A stretch of DNA of 64,000 bases, taken from contig NZ_AP025508.1 of assembly GCF_024347615.1 (NCBI RefSeq), forward strand, positions 2,542,001-2,606,000, in the 5' to 3' direction. Below are positions 9,619 through 18,985 of this stretch, in pieces. The notes below the pieces were generated by a model. It saw only the letters and a program-made list of their open reading frames with translations, had not been told where the DNA came from and did not search any database. Numbering within the stretch: position 1 is the first letter of the stretch; every line of letters begins with the position of its first letter. The stretch is from Vibrio splendidus. Its GTDB lineage: Bacteria; Pseudomonadota; Gammaproteobacteria; Enterobacterales; Vibrionaceae. Position numbers and translations under genes: made by a program.

Positions 9619-9801
9619 ATGAGCGGTGATAAGTTACTCCTATATAAATCAAACGAGAATTACCATGAGCGTTCACGTCTAAAACAGCAATGGCTAGATG
9701 TAGTGGAAAAACGTGGCCAACTCGCTTTGAAAATCACAGCACTCAAGTAGGTACAGCGCTTATCAAGCGCTACAAAAATAATAGAGTTAGATACACTTAG
9801 C
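9619..9801 (+). CDS. orphan small ORF (60 aa), unknown
   Basis: ATG is preceded by AAGG at good spacing. The 60-residue product is very basic, with many Lys and Arg, and shows no membrane helix or known motif. It follows a promoter-like element and two short hairpins. It is isolated in a large AT-rich gap and faces gltS. It could be a real small gene, a leader peptide or a remnant of a lost element. I recognise no family. Confidence 0.35.
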
Positions 9802-9957
9802 AAAAACTAACAACAATAGTGTTTTGGTATGATGTCTCTCAATTTAACCTGACCAACAACGTTCCATTGAACCTAGCATTATCAACAAATGTGGCAGGTC
9901 ACAATATTAAATCACTAGTAGCTTACTCTATTGAGCAAACTACTAATCATCTAGTTT

Positions 9958-9975
9958 GTGAAGCAACGGCTTCAC
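9958..9975 (-). terminator. hairpin right after gltS
   Basis: The perfect stem GTGAAGC/GCTTCAC with a 4-nt loop directly abuts the gltS stop codon. There is no clear T-run, so it may be a weak terminator or an mRNA-stabilising end. Confidence 0.4.
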
Positions 9976-11190
9976 CTACATCCCAACAAAGAAACTGATC
10001 ACTAGCGCGTTGATCAAATCAACAAAGAATCCACACACTAATGGCACCACAATGAACGCTTGTGGGCTTGCGCCATAGCGGTGAGTTACCGCGGTCATAT
10101 TAACAATTGCAGTTGCTGTCGAACCAAGGGTGATACCACCGAAGCCTGAACATATCACCACAGAATCATAGTTTCGTCCCATTAGGTAATAAACGACGAA
10201 TATCGTAAACAGCAGTGAAAGCAGGATCTGGATACTCATGACAACAGAGATATAGCCAAACAGTCCATCGAGATCCCAGATACGCAGCCCCATCAAGGCC
10301 ATGGTCAAGAACATACCTAAACAGATGTCAGAGATCATCGCTAAGCCTTTGCGGCCTTGAGCAATTTTCTCTTGTGTACGGCTCTTCTTGAACAGCGCTC
10401 GACCAATGTTTCCGATCAGGATACCGGCAATTAAGCAGCTTACGAATAACGGCAGTTTTAGGCCCATTGAGTCAATAACTTCACTCAAGCTGTAGCCTAG
10501 CATGAGAGTTAGGTTTAGGATTAACCACGCCCACAGTACTCCGTAGTGGCTTAGCTCTGTCTTTGTTTCACTCTCTTGGTATGCACCAACTGTCACTTCT
10601 TCTTCATTGGATGGGCTCACTTTGTGTTTATTGAGTAGGTAGTTGGCAATCGGGCCACCAATCACACACGCAGCAATCAAACCAACCGTGTTTGACGCCA
10701 CACCTAGCTCTAGCGCGTTAGCGATACCGAACTCTTCCACAAACATTGGCGCCCACGCTAACGTTGTTCCTACGCCACCTATCAAACTAACAGAGCCGGA
10801 CAGCAAGCCTGCTTTCGCATCCATTCCAAAGCCAGAAGCTACAGCCATCCCTACCACGTTTTGCAGAACGATAAAGACGGCAGCAAGAAACAATAGAATG
10901 AACAACGGACGCCCACCCTTAATCAGTGTCTTAATATCCGCTTGGAGTCCGATACCAGCAAAAAAGTAGAGAAGTAAAAAGTCTCTGACATCTAGGCTAA
11001 AGGTGATTTGGATTTCAAAAATATAGTAAAGCGCCGCTACGGTCGCAGCACAAACAAAGCCACCAATCACAGGCTCTGGTAGTGAATACTTTCTTAATAC
11101 TTCAGATCGTTCAATCAAACCTTTACCGATAAACAGTAACGAAATCGCGATAGTAAAAGAGAGCATTGGAGAAACTAGGGTTTCTGTCAT
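9976..11190 (-). CDS. gltS: sodium/glutamate symporter GltS
   Basis: A 404-residue inner-membrane protein with about ten hydrophobic helices in two repeated halves. The two re-entrant-loop motifs of the GltS family are visible: GGVGTTLAW near residue 140 and GFGGITLGSTATAI near residue 355. The family takes up glutamate with Na+. The length matches E. coli GltS (401). No strong ribosome binding site precedes the chosen ATG. A long inverted repeat lies 23 bp upstream and may regulate it. The gene stands alone. Confidence 0.9.
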   Translation of the reverse strand: MTETLVSPMLSFTIAISLLFIGKGLIERSEVLRKYSLPEPVIGGFVCAATVAALYYIFEIQITFSLDVRDFLLLYFFAGIGLQADIKTLIKGGRPLFILLFLAAVFIVLQNVVGMAVASGFGMDAKAGLLSGSVSLIGGVGTTLAWAPMFVEEFGIANALELGVASNTVGLIAACVIGGPIANYLLNKHKVSPSNEEEVTVGAYQESETKTELSHYGVLWAWLILNLTLMLGYSLSEVIDSMGLKLPLFVSCLIAGILIGNIGRALFKKSRTQEKIAQGRKGLAMISDICLGMFLTMALMGLRIWDLDGLFGYISVVMSIQILLSLLFTIFVVYYLMGRNYDSVVICSGFGGITLGSTATAIVNMTAVTHRYGASPQAFIVVPLVCGFFVDLINALVISFFVGM

Positions 11191-11212
11191 GGGGTAATGA
11201 ATTCCTAATAGT

Positions 11213-11249
11213 TAGATTATTAATAATATTTCGTACTATTAATAATCTA
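11213..11249. repeat. 13-bp perfect inverted repeat upstream of gltS
   Basis: Arms TAGATTATTAATA and TATTAATAATCTA are separated by 11 nt and begin 23 bp upstream of the gltS start. The AT-rich dyad could be an operator or an RNA hairpin in the leader. Confidence 0.6.
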
Positions 11250-11410
11250 GATTCATACCGAAAGATCAAGCGTTTATCGATGATAAAAACACCAAATATG
11301 GTTCATTCTACGACGCCATTAATAGAGGAAATAACTGTAAAGAAATGATTAAAGGGACTGATACTAGGGATGGATGTAGATGACGTGAAATATAGGGGCT
11401 CTAAAACGAG

Positions 11411-11438
11411 AAAACCCCAGCATTTCTGCTAGGGTTTT
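11411..11438 (-). terminator. terminator of tRNA-Ser
   Basis: AAAACCC and AGCA arms form a stem with one mismatch. It ends in a T-run on the minus strand and lies 7 bp beyond the tRNA 3' end. Confidence 0.8.
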
Positions 11439-11444
11439 GAATAG

Positions 11445-11535
11445 TGGTGGAAGGATGGGGATTTGAACCCCAGATACGCTATAAACGTATACTCGCTTTC
11501 CAGGCGAGCGCCTTAAGCCACTCAGCCATCCTTCC
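11445..11535 (-). tRNA. tRNA-Ser(GGA)
   Basis: The 91-nt sequence, with encoded CCA, folds as a class II tRNA. The acceptor stem is GGAAGGA/TCCTTCC, the anticodon stem CTCGC/GCGAG carries the loop CTGGAAA (anticodon GGA), and there is a long variable arm and the T-loop GTTCAAATC. It reads UCC/UCU serine codons. The base before CCA reads A, whereas G is usual in bacterial serine tRNAs. Confidence 0.95.
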
Positions 11536-11715
11536 ACAAATTGTGTGTTGAGCTTGTCACTCAACGAGGCGCTACTTTATTGATTCTGCTTGCTTTGGTC
11601 AAGGGGCATTCTCAAAAAAAGTGGCTTTTTCGGTTTGTTCGATTACAAATTAACTCATTAGATCAAAAACAAACCAAATTTCATTCTTTCGCTCCACTTA
11701 CGCTTGTTGCTTTTC

Positions 11716-12165
11716 TTAAGCTTGTTGATAGTAGCCCGGAACTCGAAACCATTTACGGCACATATCTAGGAAGTAGCCATAAAGTACGCCCATACCACAC
11801 GAGATAACCGCATTACTGGTTACAGCCGTAACGATCTGGTCGCTTGAAGCACCCACCGCCAATAAAATACCGGCATACACAGGCGACTGGAACAACACGT
11901 AAGCTAAAAGGTCAGAAAGATTCTTCATCAACGAACTTTGTGAAAGCTTTGCACCATTACGTAAAAACCAATCACGAAAAAGACCATAAGGCCAAGCAAT
12001 AGCAATGTTCACTGGGATAGATAACGTTCGAGAAGCGAGAGACTGCTCAAATGTCATACCAGAAATAAACACTTCTACGATCATGCCTGAAATAAAACAG
12101 AAAACGACCATAGCAAATGTATCCGCAGCTGCGTTTCGAATACAAAATGGACCACGAGACTTCAT
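11716..12165 (-). CDS. alaE: L-alanine exporter AlaE
   Basis: A 149-residue inner-membrane protein with four hydrophobic helices. It matches the AlaE family through [33 protein letters not shown] and YGYFLDMCR. AlaE exports excess L-alanine. I prefer the ATG at 12165. A TTG nine bases further upstream extends the frame by three residues but sits almost on the AGG motif. The length matches E. coli AlaE (149). It is monocistronic. Confidence 0.9.
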   Translation of the reverse strand: MKSRGPFCIRNAAADTFAMVVFCFISGMIVEVFISGMTFEQSLASRTLSIPVNIAIAWPYGLFRDWFLRNGAKLSQSSLMKNLSDLLAYVLFQSPVYAGILLAVGASSDQIVTAVTSNAVISCGMGVLYGYFLDMCRKWFRVPGYYQQA

Positions 12166-12413
12166 CGACGCCAAACCTAAAATATATCACTGCCTATTGA
12201 GTGAATTAGTAACATATAAACAAGGTGTATTTACACCCTACCAGATAATGTCGCTATTAAATCATAAGATTAGCAGTCATACATTCCAAATTAAAAATCA
12301 AGTTGTAAATTAACAACCAAAAACGTCTTCAAAAGCAGTAGCTTCCACCAATAAATCAAACCAAGGTCAAATATTGGACAATTCGTCATTTACTTACCGT
12401 AATTAAACAACAT

Positions 12414-14954
12414 TTAAGCCATCGGTAGATTTACAGTAATGATATTAATGACATCTTGTGTAGGTGGTGCTCCTAAAGAAACCTGCTCTAGCGCTTTATC
12501 GACTTGTTCAGTAAGTTCAGCGTTGTTCATAGGTTCAACGTGGGCACGTAGACTCTCTAGTGCAAATTGAATCAGTTCTAGGTTGTTGTCTTCTAGCGCC
12601 ACATACAGCGTCACCAATAGCTCTTCGGTGTTATCTTTATTTCGCAGATCAGGTTTAGGCAGTGACTCGCTTTTACTTTTCGAGTCGTGTTTTTTTACAT
12701 CTTGGCTTTCGAGAGCATCCGCTTTTACTTCATGGTATTGGTAAAGCTTATTTGAATAACGGAACAAGGCGTCATCCAGTTCACGCTCATCAATCGGCTT
12801 AGCGATAATGTAGTCCACACCCGCCCCTAGCATACGTTCGCGAGTCTCTTTAAAGACATCAGCCGTACAACCAAATACCAGTACCGATGACACATCACCT
12901 ATCAAAGCACGAATCGCAGTGGTTGATTCAACGCCATCCATCACAGGCATATGGTTATCCATGAGTACCAAATCAAAGCGCTCAGCAACCACGGCTTGTA
13001 TTGCAAGTTCACCATTTTCGACGCTCTTACAAGTGAAACCTTTGCTGCTCATGAAGGTTTCAATGATCACCGTATTCGTTCGGTTATCCTCGACAATCAA
13101 TACTTTTAAGCCTGAGTAGTCCAACTTCTTATGTGGCAAGCTCTCTATCTCGCCAGGCTGGCATGGCTGAATCTTCAAGCGAACATCAAAGCTCGTGCCT
13201 ATCCCTTCTTCACTGGTGACGGTAATACTGCCATCCATGAGTTGGGCAATTTTCTTCACTATCGCTAAGCCAAGGCCTGTGCCGCCAAAACGCCTTGTTG
13301 TGGAAGACTCCGCTTGTTCGAAAGGTTTGAAAATACGCTTTTGAGCCTCCTTAGAAATACCAATTCCGGTGTCGCGAACTCGAATACTAAGATAGGTGTC
13401 ACTCCCCTCTATGACTTCTTTCAAGTACACCTCGACAAAGCCTCTGGAAGTAAACTTCACCGCGTTGTTCAAAAGATTAAACAAGATTTGTCGTAGACGT
13501 GCTTTATCTGAGAAGTACCAACGACCAGAAGGCACCTCAGAATACACTTTGAATTGCAGCCCTTTCTCTGAAGAGAGTGTGAAGTAGACACTGTTGATAC
13601 TGCCGATGATCGAATCGAGTGGGAAGCGAGTCTCATCAAGATCCAACCTTCCCTGCTCGATCTTCGAAAAGTCTAAGATTTCGTTGAGTAAGGTCATCAT
13701 GTGATCACCAGACTCATACAAACTCTTAAGATGCTTCTCTTGTTCAGAATTTAGAGGCGTTTTTAATAGGATCTGAGCAGTACCCAATACCCCATTCATA
13801 GGGGTACGAATTTCATGTGACAGGGTTGCAAGGAAAGCAGTTTTAGCATTGGTGGATGCCTGAGCTTTAACCTTTTCCGCTTCAAGATAAATGGTCTTTT
13901 CGTTGAACGTTTTAATCAAGTGACCAATTTCGTCTTCACTTGAGTAGTCAACATCTATGATTTCGCCTGCTTTCGAGCTATCTAGCTGTGCGGCAATCGT
14001 TGTAATTGGACTAATCAAATAACGGTTCAATAAGTAATAGCCCGCCATCACACAAAGTAGCAATAGTGGAACAATACCGCCCTCAATACTCATCACCTGA
14101 CGAAATACTTCGTCTGCTACACGTGACTTAGAATTAACCACATCCACTTGCCAACCGAAATCACCAAATTGATTGCTACTGATGTAGATCCCTTCAACGA
14201 GATTGAAGTTATGCGAAACCAACACTTGATTGAGTTTATCTCTGAGCATAATGCCAAGATTGTATTCTTCGGCGTGGTTCTTGATAAAGCCTAGCAACTC
14301 TTCAAGTGAGAGATCCACCGTCGCAACGCCAGCAAAAATGCCGTCGTAATAATAAGGCGATGAAGCAGTAATCATTCGAACGTGTGTGTATGGGTCGATA
14401 TACACATCGCTCCAAGAGATCGTTCCTTGTTTTTCGTTGACTACAGAGGTGTACCAATACTCTTCTTGATAGGGGGTGTTTTTAGGATTGTTGTAAGAAA
14501 ACAGCTGATCAATTTTTCCATCGTCGGCTTTATTGAAAAAGTGGCTGTTAAGAAGCTTTTTAGGGTCAAGCGCATAAGGTTCAGGCCAAATTCCAGCACT
14601 GACGATCGTATCGTCGCTCGCCGCCAACATGAACTTAAAGAGCGGAATAACATCATCACCGTTACGATGTGCTTGCGCAAAGCCAACTAAACTATCAACA
14701 AAGCCTTGAGAGCTGCTGAGCGGCTCTGTAATCAATGCGGATAAAAGTTGCGTACGCAAGTCGAGGTTTTGTTGTAATTTGGCGCGCACAGGGGATTCTA
14801 CGACGTAATACGTCACACTACCGACAATGGCAATAAACATCGCAAGGTATAACCCAAGCGCTACCATACTTTTTTTCTTTAAAGACGACCGTATCTGCAT
14901 AATTCTTTGATTGTTTTCTTTTCTGTTAAACCTAGTGTTTATCATCCATGACAT
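12414..14954 (-). CDS. hybrid sensor histidine kinase with response-regulator domain
   Basis: An inner-membrane sensor of 846 residues. It has a membrane helix at about 30-52, a periplasmic Cache-type domain (about 55-285), a second helix (about 293-315) and a HAMP segment. The HisKA domain has its phospho-accepting His near residue 380 (LSHEIRTPMNG). The ATPase domain carries DTGIGI and GGTGLGLAI. A receiver domain has its phospho-accepting Asp near residue 665 (LMDNHMPVMDG). The last 75 residues are helical but lack the HxxKG motif of an Hpt domain. An ATG preceded by AAAGG sets the start. No cognate regulator gene adjoins it, so ligand and output are unknown. Confidence 0.9.
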   Translation of the reverse strand: MSWMINTRFNRKENNQRIMQIRSSLKKKSMVALGLYLAMFIAIVGSVTYYVVESPVRAKLQQNLDLRTQLLSALITEPLSSSQGFVDSLVGFAQAHRNGDDVIPLFKFMLAASDDTIVSAGIWPEPYALDPKKLLNSHFFNKADDGKIDQLFSYNNPKNTPYQEEYWYTSVVNEKQGTISWSDVYIDPYTHVRMITASSPYYYDGIFAGVATVDLSLEELLGFIKNHAEEYNLGIMLRDKLNQVLVSHNFNLVEGIYISSNQFGDFGWQVDVVNSKSRVADEVFRQVMSIEGGIVPLLLLCVMAGYYLLNRYLISPITTIAAQLDSSKAGEIIDVDYSSEDEIGHLIKTFNEKTIYLEAEKVKAQASTNAKTAFLATLSHEIRTPMNGVLGTAQILLKTPLNSEQEKHLKSLYESGDHMMTLLNEILDFSKIEQGRLDLDETRFPLDSIIGSINSVYFTLSSEKGLQFKVYSEVPSGRWYFSDKARLRQILFNLLNNAVKFTSRGFVEVYLKEVIEGSDTYLSIRVRDTGIGISKEAQKRIFKPFEQAESSTTRRFGGTGLGLAIVKKIAQLMDGSITVTSEEGIGTSFDVRLKIQPCQPGEIESLPHKKLDYSGLKVLIVEDNRTNTVIIETFMSSKGFTCKSVENGELAIQAVVAERFDLVLMDNHMPVMDGVESTTAIRALIGDVSSVLVFGCTADVFKETRERMLGAGVDYIIAKPIDERELDDALFRYSNKLYQYHEVKADALESQDVKKHDSKSKSESLPKPDLRNKDNTEELLVTLYVALEDNNLELIQFALESLRAHVEPMNNAELTEQVDKALEQVSLGAPPTQDVINIITVNLPMA

Positions 14955-15038
14955 CAAGCCTTTTTAGATTGAAGCTTGATTGGCACAAGTTCATTGGTAC
15001 TATAAGCGCAAATATGTTCCCTTTTACGGTACCTCACT

Positions 15039-15608
15039 TTGACTTTACAAGATATTCTTGCGCTTCCAGAGTTGGAAGGAAAGCTAATCACAGAACACAA
15101 AACAATGGGATTTGTCACTGCAATGGCAGCGGCACCTAATGTGTTAACCCCTCATGAGTGGCTACCGTTCTTATGGGGTGGCGAAGAAGTCGCGCCTTTT
15201 ACGGATGGTGAGCAGCTAGAGAGCTACATTGAAGTTATCATCACGCTTTGGAATAAAACACGTCCTGAGCTAATTGAAGGAACGTGGGTTTGGCCTGAAG
15301 CTTGCCAATTGGATGATGCAGAAGTGGTGAATACCGCTGCTCGCGATTTCTGTGAAGGCTTACTTCAAGGCTGGCAGATCGCCCGTGATGACTGGGAAAC
15401 ATTGATGCCTGAAGAAAGCGAAGACAACGCACTCGTGGGCGGTGTGTTGCTTTCACTGAGCATGCTTTACGATCCAGAAACGTCAATTGCGACACTTGCA
15501 GAGCAAGGCATCGAAGGCCTAGAGCAATTCGAAGAGATCTTTAACGCTGTTCCTGTAATGCTTTGCGGATTAACGCAGCGTGGTATTGCCCTGGCTGAAG
15601 CTCAATAG
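15039..15608 (+). CDS. UPF0149 (YgfB/YecA-type) protein
   Basis: An acidic cytoplasmic protein of 189 residues with the helical UPF0149 fold: GFVTAMAAAPNVLTPHEWLPFLWG near residue 28 and FCEGLLQGW near residue 103. There is no C-terminal SEC-C zinc motif, unlike E. coli YecA. No in-frame ATG lies upstream of the conserved N-terminus, so it appears to start at TTG. It is divergent from the sensor kinase gene, and the two share an 84-bp promoter region. Function of the family is not well defined. Confidence 0.8.
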   Translation: MTLQDILALPELEGKLITEHKTMGFVTAMAAAPNVLTPHEWLPFLWGGEEVAPFTDGEQLESYIEVIITLWNKTRPELIEGTWVWPEACQLDDAEVVNTAARDFCEGLLQGWQIARDDWETLMPEESEDNALVGGVLLSLSMLYDPETSIATLAEQGIEGLEQFEEIFNAVPVMLCGLTQRGIALAEAQ

Positions 15609-15629
15609 AAGTTAGCTTTATACATACCC

Positions 15630-15656
15630 AAAAGGCCTCACAATGAGGCCTTTTTT
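15630..15656. terminator. bidirectional terminator
   Basis: AAAGGCCTCA and TGAGGCCTTT arms form a perfect stem with a T-run on the plus strand and an A-run on the other side. It serves the UPF0149 gene and the converging K+ channel gene. Confidence 0.85.
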
Positions 15657-15685
15657 CGTTTTTGGACGAGATTAAAATAGTAGAT

Positions 15686-16717
15686 CTAGAAGCCTTTCCA
15701 ATCGAAGTCATCAATTCGCTCGTCGGCGATATAAAATAGTTTAGTACCGCTGCTGATAACTTGGTCTAGTTCTGGGTTAAGTTCAATACCACCCCCCGTA
15801 TCAATCGCGATCAGCGTTGCTTTGTACTTCTCTTTAAACACAGAGAAAATAGGCGCGACGGTGACAGGCTCAGCGTCTTCAGGGAAATACGTTGAATATT
15901 GTGTCATACCTCTTGTTGAGCTCAATAGCTCTTGATGAAGCGCACTTGAACCTGGGTCTACCGCAGCCTTTGCTAGCATCTCTGCACCCACAGCCGGAAT
16001 ACATTCAGAGTTTGGACAGTGTTTGTGTAGCAGGTCACTCAACGCTTCATCTTTAAAATAAACCAGCAAGTGAGCTTTCGGATTTCGGTTAGCACAGTAA
16101 AGTGCTGCAGACAGGGTGATGTCGTCTTCCGGGTTATCAATCAGGATGCAACTCGCAGACTCAATACCCGTTTTCTCCATCTCTTTGCCATCTGTGTAGC
16201 TGTTTACTTTGACGAAATTGATTTCACCGGGTAACGGGTTTTCGATATCTGAACGAGTACATAATACGATTGGTCGCTTACCCGTTTCTTCGTGTTGCAG
16301 CATGCGGATGAGGTGAATAGTTCTTTGTTCATTCCATCCCAATATCAAAATGTGGTTGTCCACTCTAACTCTCCTTTTCCCTAGCAAGCCCGCTCGCCAA
16401 TATTCAACACCTTCTGTTGCCACTTTACCGAGTAATGCAGCAAAAAGGCTTAGTCCACCCGGAATCACAAATAGAATGACTATCCACTGCCCCGCAGCCG
16501 TGGTCGGTGACAAATCACCATAACCAACTGTAGAAGCCGTCACCACCAAGTAGTAAGCAAATACGGTAACCGAACTGGTTAAATCTGTTTCACCCGCCAA
16601 ATACAGCATCGACCACGATAGAACTATGTAGCCAAGAAAAGTGAACAGTAAGTTTTTGCCATTCAAAACAAAGATGTTTGCTTTGATCCAGCGTTTGAGT
16701 TGTAACCAGATTATCAT
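15686..16717 (-). CDS. two-helix potassium channel with RCK/TrkA-N domain
   Basis: A 343-residue inner-membrane channel subunit. It has a first helix (about 22-41), a pore loop with selectivity filter TVGYGD (residues 63-68) and a second helix (about 75-98). A cytoplasmic Rossmann-type RCK domain starting near residue 122 (HILILGWNEQRT) follows, and then a C-terminal ligand-binding-like part. Such channels are tetramers gated by ions or nucleotides. The direction of K+ flow and the ligand are not known. The gene is separated from nadA by 174 bp with a terminator. Confidence 0.88.
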   Translation of the reverse strand: MIIWLQLKRWIKANIFVLNGKNLLFTFLGYIVLSWSMLYLAGETDLTSSVTVFAYYLVVTASTVGYGDLSPTTAAGQWIVILFVIPGGLSLFAALLGKVATEGVEYWRAGLLGKRRVRVDNHILILGWNEQRTIHLIRMLQHEETGKRPIVLCTRSDIENPLPGEINFVKVNSYTDGKEMEKTGIESASCILIDNPEDDITLSAALYCANRNPKAHLLVYFKDEALSDLLHKHCPNSECIPAVGAEMLAKAAVDPGSSALHQELLSSTRGMTQYSTYFPEDAEPVTVAPIFSVFKEKYKATLIAIDTGGGIELNPELDQVISSGTKLFYIADERIDDFDWKGF

Positions 16718-16841
16718 TCGAGCCTCTAATCCATTTCTCTTAGTTACATGCTAGAAAAAATACGCGATATCAACAAGATGTATCATCAGAAAAAGATACA
16801 TGACCACAAGATTGATATGGTCGCCCTATACTCAGGTACAA

Positions 16842-16868
16842 AAAAACCAGCACTATTGGCTGGTTTTT
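16842..16868 (-). terminator. terminator of nadA
   Basis: The stem AAAACCAGC/GCTGGTTTT is flanked by A and T runs, just downstream of the nadA stop. Confidence 0.8.
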
Positions 16869-16891
16869 CATACGTTAGATAAAAGAACGGC

Positions 16892-17953
16892 TTACGCGTT
16901 ACCTTTTACCTGCACATTTAACTGCTCTGCAAAATCTAGCATACGGTTCAATGGAATAAGAGACTTAACGCGTAATTCGTCAGAAACGAAGATTTCGTGT
17001 TGCTCACCACCATGCTCAAGTGCATTTTCAATCGCTTCAAGGCCATTCATAGCCATCCAAGGACAGTGTGCGCAACTGCGACAAGTTGCACCAGCACCCG
17101 CAGTCGGCGCTTCAATCAGTTCTTTTTCAGGAACCAATTGTTGCATCTTGAAGAAGATACCTTTGTCTGTCGCAACAATCATCTGTGGATGAGGCAGCTC
17201 TTTTGCTTTCTTGATCAGTTGGCTTGTTGAGCCTACAGCATCAGCCAGTTCAACCACGCTTGCTGGTGATTCTGGGTGAACCAAAATAGCGGCTTCTGGA
17301 TATACCGATTTCATTTTCTTCAGAGCATCAGCTGAGAACTCATCATGAACGATACACTCACCTTGCCAAAGCAACATGTCAGCGCCAGTTTGATTTGCAA
17401 TGTAAGAACCTAGGTGGCGGTCTGGCCCCCAAATAATGGGTTTGCCTTCAGCATCTAAGCTTTCAACAATTTCCAAAGCGATGCTCGACGTAACGACCCA
17501 ATCTGCACGAGCTTTAACAGCCGCAGAGGTGTTCGCGTATACAACCACTGTGTGGTCGGGGTGAGCATCACAAAATTCTGTAAACTTATCCGCAGGACAG
17601 CCAAGATCAAGTGAACATTCAGCTTCAAGCGTTGGCATTAAAATGCGTTTTTCAGGGGTAAGGATCTTTGCAGACTCACCCATAAAACGAACACCAGCGA
17701 TGATCAAAGTGCTTGCTGAATGACGGTTACCAAACTTAGCCATTTCTAATGAATCGCCAACGAAACCACCAGTTTCTTCTGCCAGAGCCTGAATTTCAGG
17801 ATCGGTGTAGTAGTGTGCAATTAGAACTGCATCTTTTTCTTGAAGTAGTTTTTTGATGTTTGCGATGTGGGCCTGTTTCTGAGCGTCGCTCAATGGAACT
17901 GGCTTAGGCGGAAACGGGTAAACTGTATCGATTTTATCTAGTATATGACTCAT
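16892..17953 (-). CDS. nadA: quinolinate synthase NadA
   Basis: NadA condenses iminoaspartate with dihydroxyacetone phosphate to quinolinate in de novo NAD synthesis, using a [4Fe-4S] cluster. Visible motifs include [42 protein letters not shown] and CRSCAHCPW, which supply the cluster cysteines. The ATG at 17953 gives 353 residues, the usual length; a TTG reading adds six. It follows cpoB on the same strand with a 210-bp gap, the usual Vibrio order after tol-pal. Confidence 0.95.
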   Translation of the reverse strand: MSHILDKIDTVYPFPPKPVPLSDAQKQAHIANIKKLLQEKDAVLIAHYYTDPEIQALAEETGGFVGDSLEMAKFGNRHSASTLIIAGVRFMGESAKILTPEKRILMPTLEAECSLDLGCPADKFTEFCDAHPDHTVVVYANTSAAVKARADWVVTSSIALEIVESLDAEGKPIIWGPDRHLGSYIANQTGADMLLWQGECIVHDEFSADALKKMKSVYPEAAILVHPESPASVVELADAVGSTSQLIKKAKELPHPQMIVATDKGIFFKMQQLVPEKELIEAPTAGAGATCRSCAHCPWMAMNGLEAIENALEHGGEQHEIFVSDELRVKSLIPLNRMLDFAEQLNVQVKGNA

Positions 17954-18056
17954 TGCTCTTGCTCTACGCAACTTCTTCCGAGGATTAGAGTATTCTACAC
18001 AGGACAGCGATTGGGATCAAAAAGGATTGGTTGCAAGCGGTGACTAGCTAATACTT

Positions 18057-18081
18057 AAAACGCATAAACAAGGTGATGCGT
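18057..18081 (-). terminator. possible terminator after cpoB
   Basis: The stem ACGCAT/ATGCGT with a 10-nt loop is followed by TTTT on the minus strand, about 80 bp beyond the cpoB stop. It is weak. Confidence 0.35.
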
Positions 18082-18163
18082 TGGCGTCACAAACCTACTG
18101 AGTAAATATTAAAAGGAAGTAAGCAGGTATAAAAAAGAGGTACCTGAGCACCCCTATTTTGTT

Positions 18164-18952
18164 TTATAAGTGGGTTTTAGCCACTTTAGCCGAAGCACTG
18201 TTTGGGTACTCGGTAACGACTTGTTGGTAATATTTCTTAGCTTGCGTCGCGTTGTTGTTGCGTGCAGCTATGTCACCAAGCTTAACCAGTGCATCTGCTC
18301 GCTTATTTGAGTCTTTGTATGACACAACAGCGGCAAAGCTCTTCACGGCTTCTTTATCTTGCTTCTTAGCAAAATAAAGCTGACCTAACCAGTAGTGTGA
18401 GTTAGGTGTGAAGGTTGAATCTGGGAAGTCTTTTTGAAACTTTTGAAATGCTGCGATAGCACCCGTGTAGTCTCGTTGCTTTAGAATCATATCTACAGCA
18501 TTTTGATAAGCGGTTTGCTCATCCACATCAGTACTGAACGTACCAGAAGCGTCTTTAGAGCCTTCGCTCGCCGCTACTGCTACCGTTGCTGTTCCTGCTG
18601 CTTTCACCTCGCCTCTCACACGATCCAGTTCAATGAACAGTTCGCGTTGGCGCTCTAGCATTTGCTTCATATCGTAGCTGTTTCGTTCCAGCTCACCACG
18701 AAGTTCACTGATCTCCAGTGCCATGTCGTCGATTTGCTGTTGCATTTGAAGCTGAACGAGATTGCGATTTTGAAGCAGGCGCTCTAAACGCTCAATATCT
18801 GATTCGTTAGATGCAGACGCTGCTCGAGAGGAAGATGATGAATTGGTTGCGGTGCTATTGAGATCGGATACTGGAGCTGGTGCAGCGAACGTAGTGTTCG
18901 CTGCACTTGCCAGTAACGAAAGCAAAATGACTCGCTTTGTGTTACTGAACAT
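18164..18952 (-). CDS. cpoB: Tol-Pal accessory protein CpoB (YbgF)
   Basis: CpoB is a periplasmic protein that coordinates peptidoglycan synthesis with outer-membrane constriction through TolA and PBP1B. The ATG at 18952 follows a GAGGAA binding site. A signal peptide ends near TTFAA. A coiled coil (about 45-105) is followed by a Ser/Ala/Thr linker and C-terminal TPR repeats (YQNAVDMILKQRDYTGAI; SHYWLGQLYFAKKQ; ALVKLGDIAARNNN). The length of 262 matches E. coli. It is the last gene of the tol-pal operon, 33 bp after pal. Confidence 0.93.
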   Translation of the reverse strand: MFSNTKRVILLSLLASAANTTFAAPAPVSDLNSTATNSSSSSRAASASNESDIERLERLLQNRNLVQLQMQQQIDDMALEISELRGELERNSYDMKQMLERQRELFIELDRVRGEVKAAGTATVAVAASEGSKDASGTFSTDVDEQTAYQNAVDMILKQRDYTGAIAAFQKFQKDFPDSTFTPNSHYWLGQLYFAKKQDKEAVKSFAAVVSYKDSNKRADALVKLGDIAARNNNATQAKKYYQQVVTEYPNSASAKVAKTHL

Positions 18953-18985
18953 GAGGCAATTCCTCAATTATATAGTCTACTAAAA

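Noticed and set aside
11364..11564. 66-residue frame over tRNA-Ser
   Set aside because: It is a translation of the tRNA and its terminator.
12414..14954. Identity as TorS
   Set aside because: It is far from torR, has a Cache-type sensor domain and lacks an Hpt domain.
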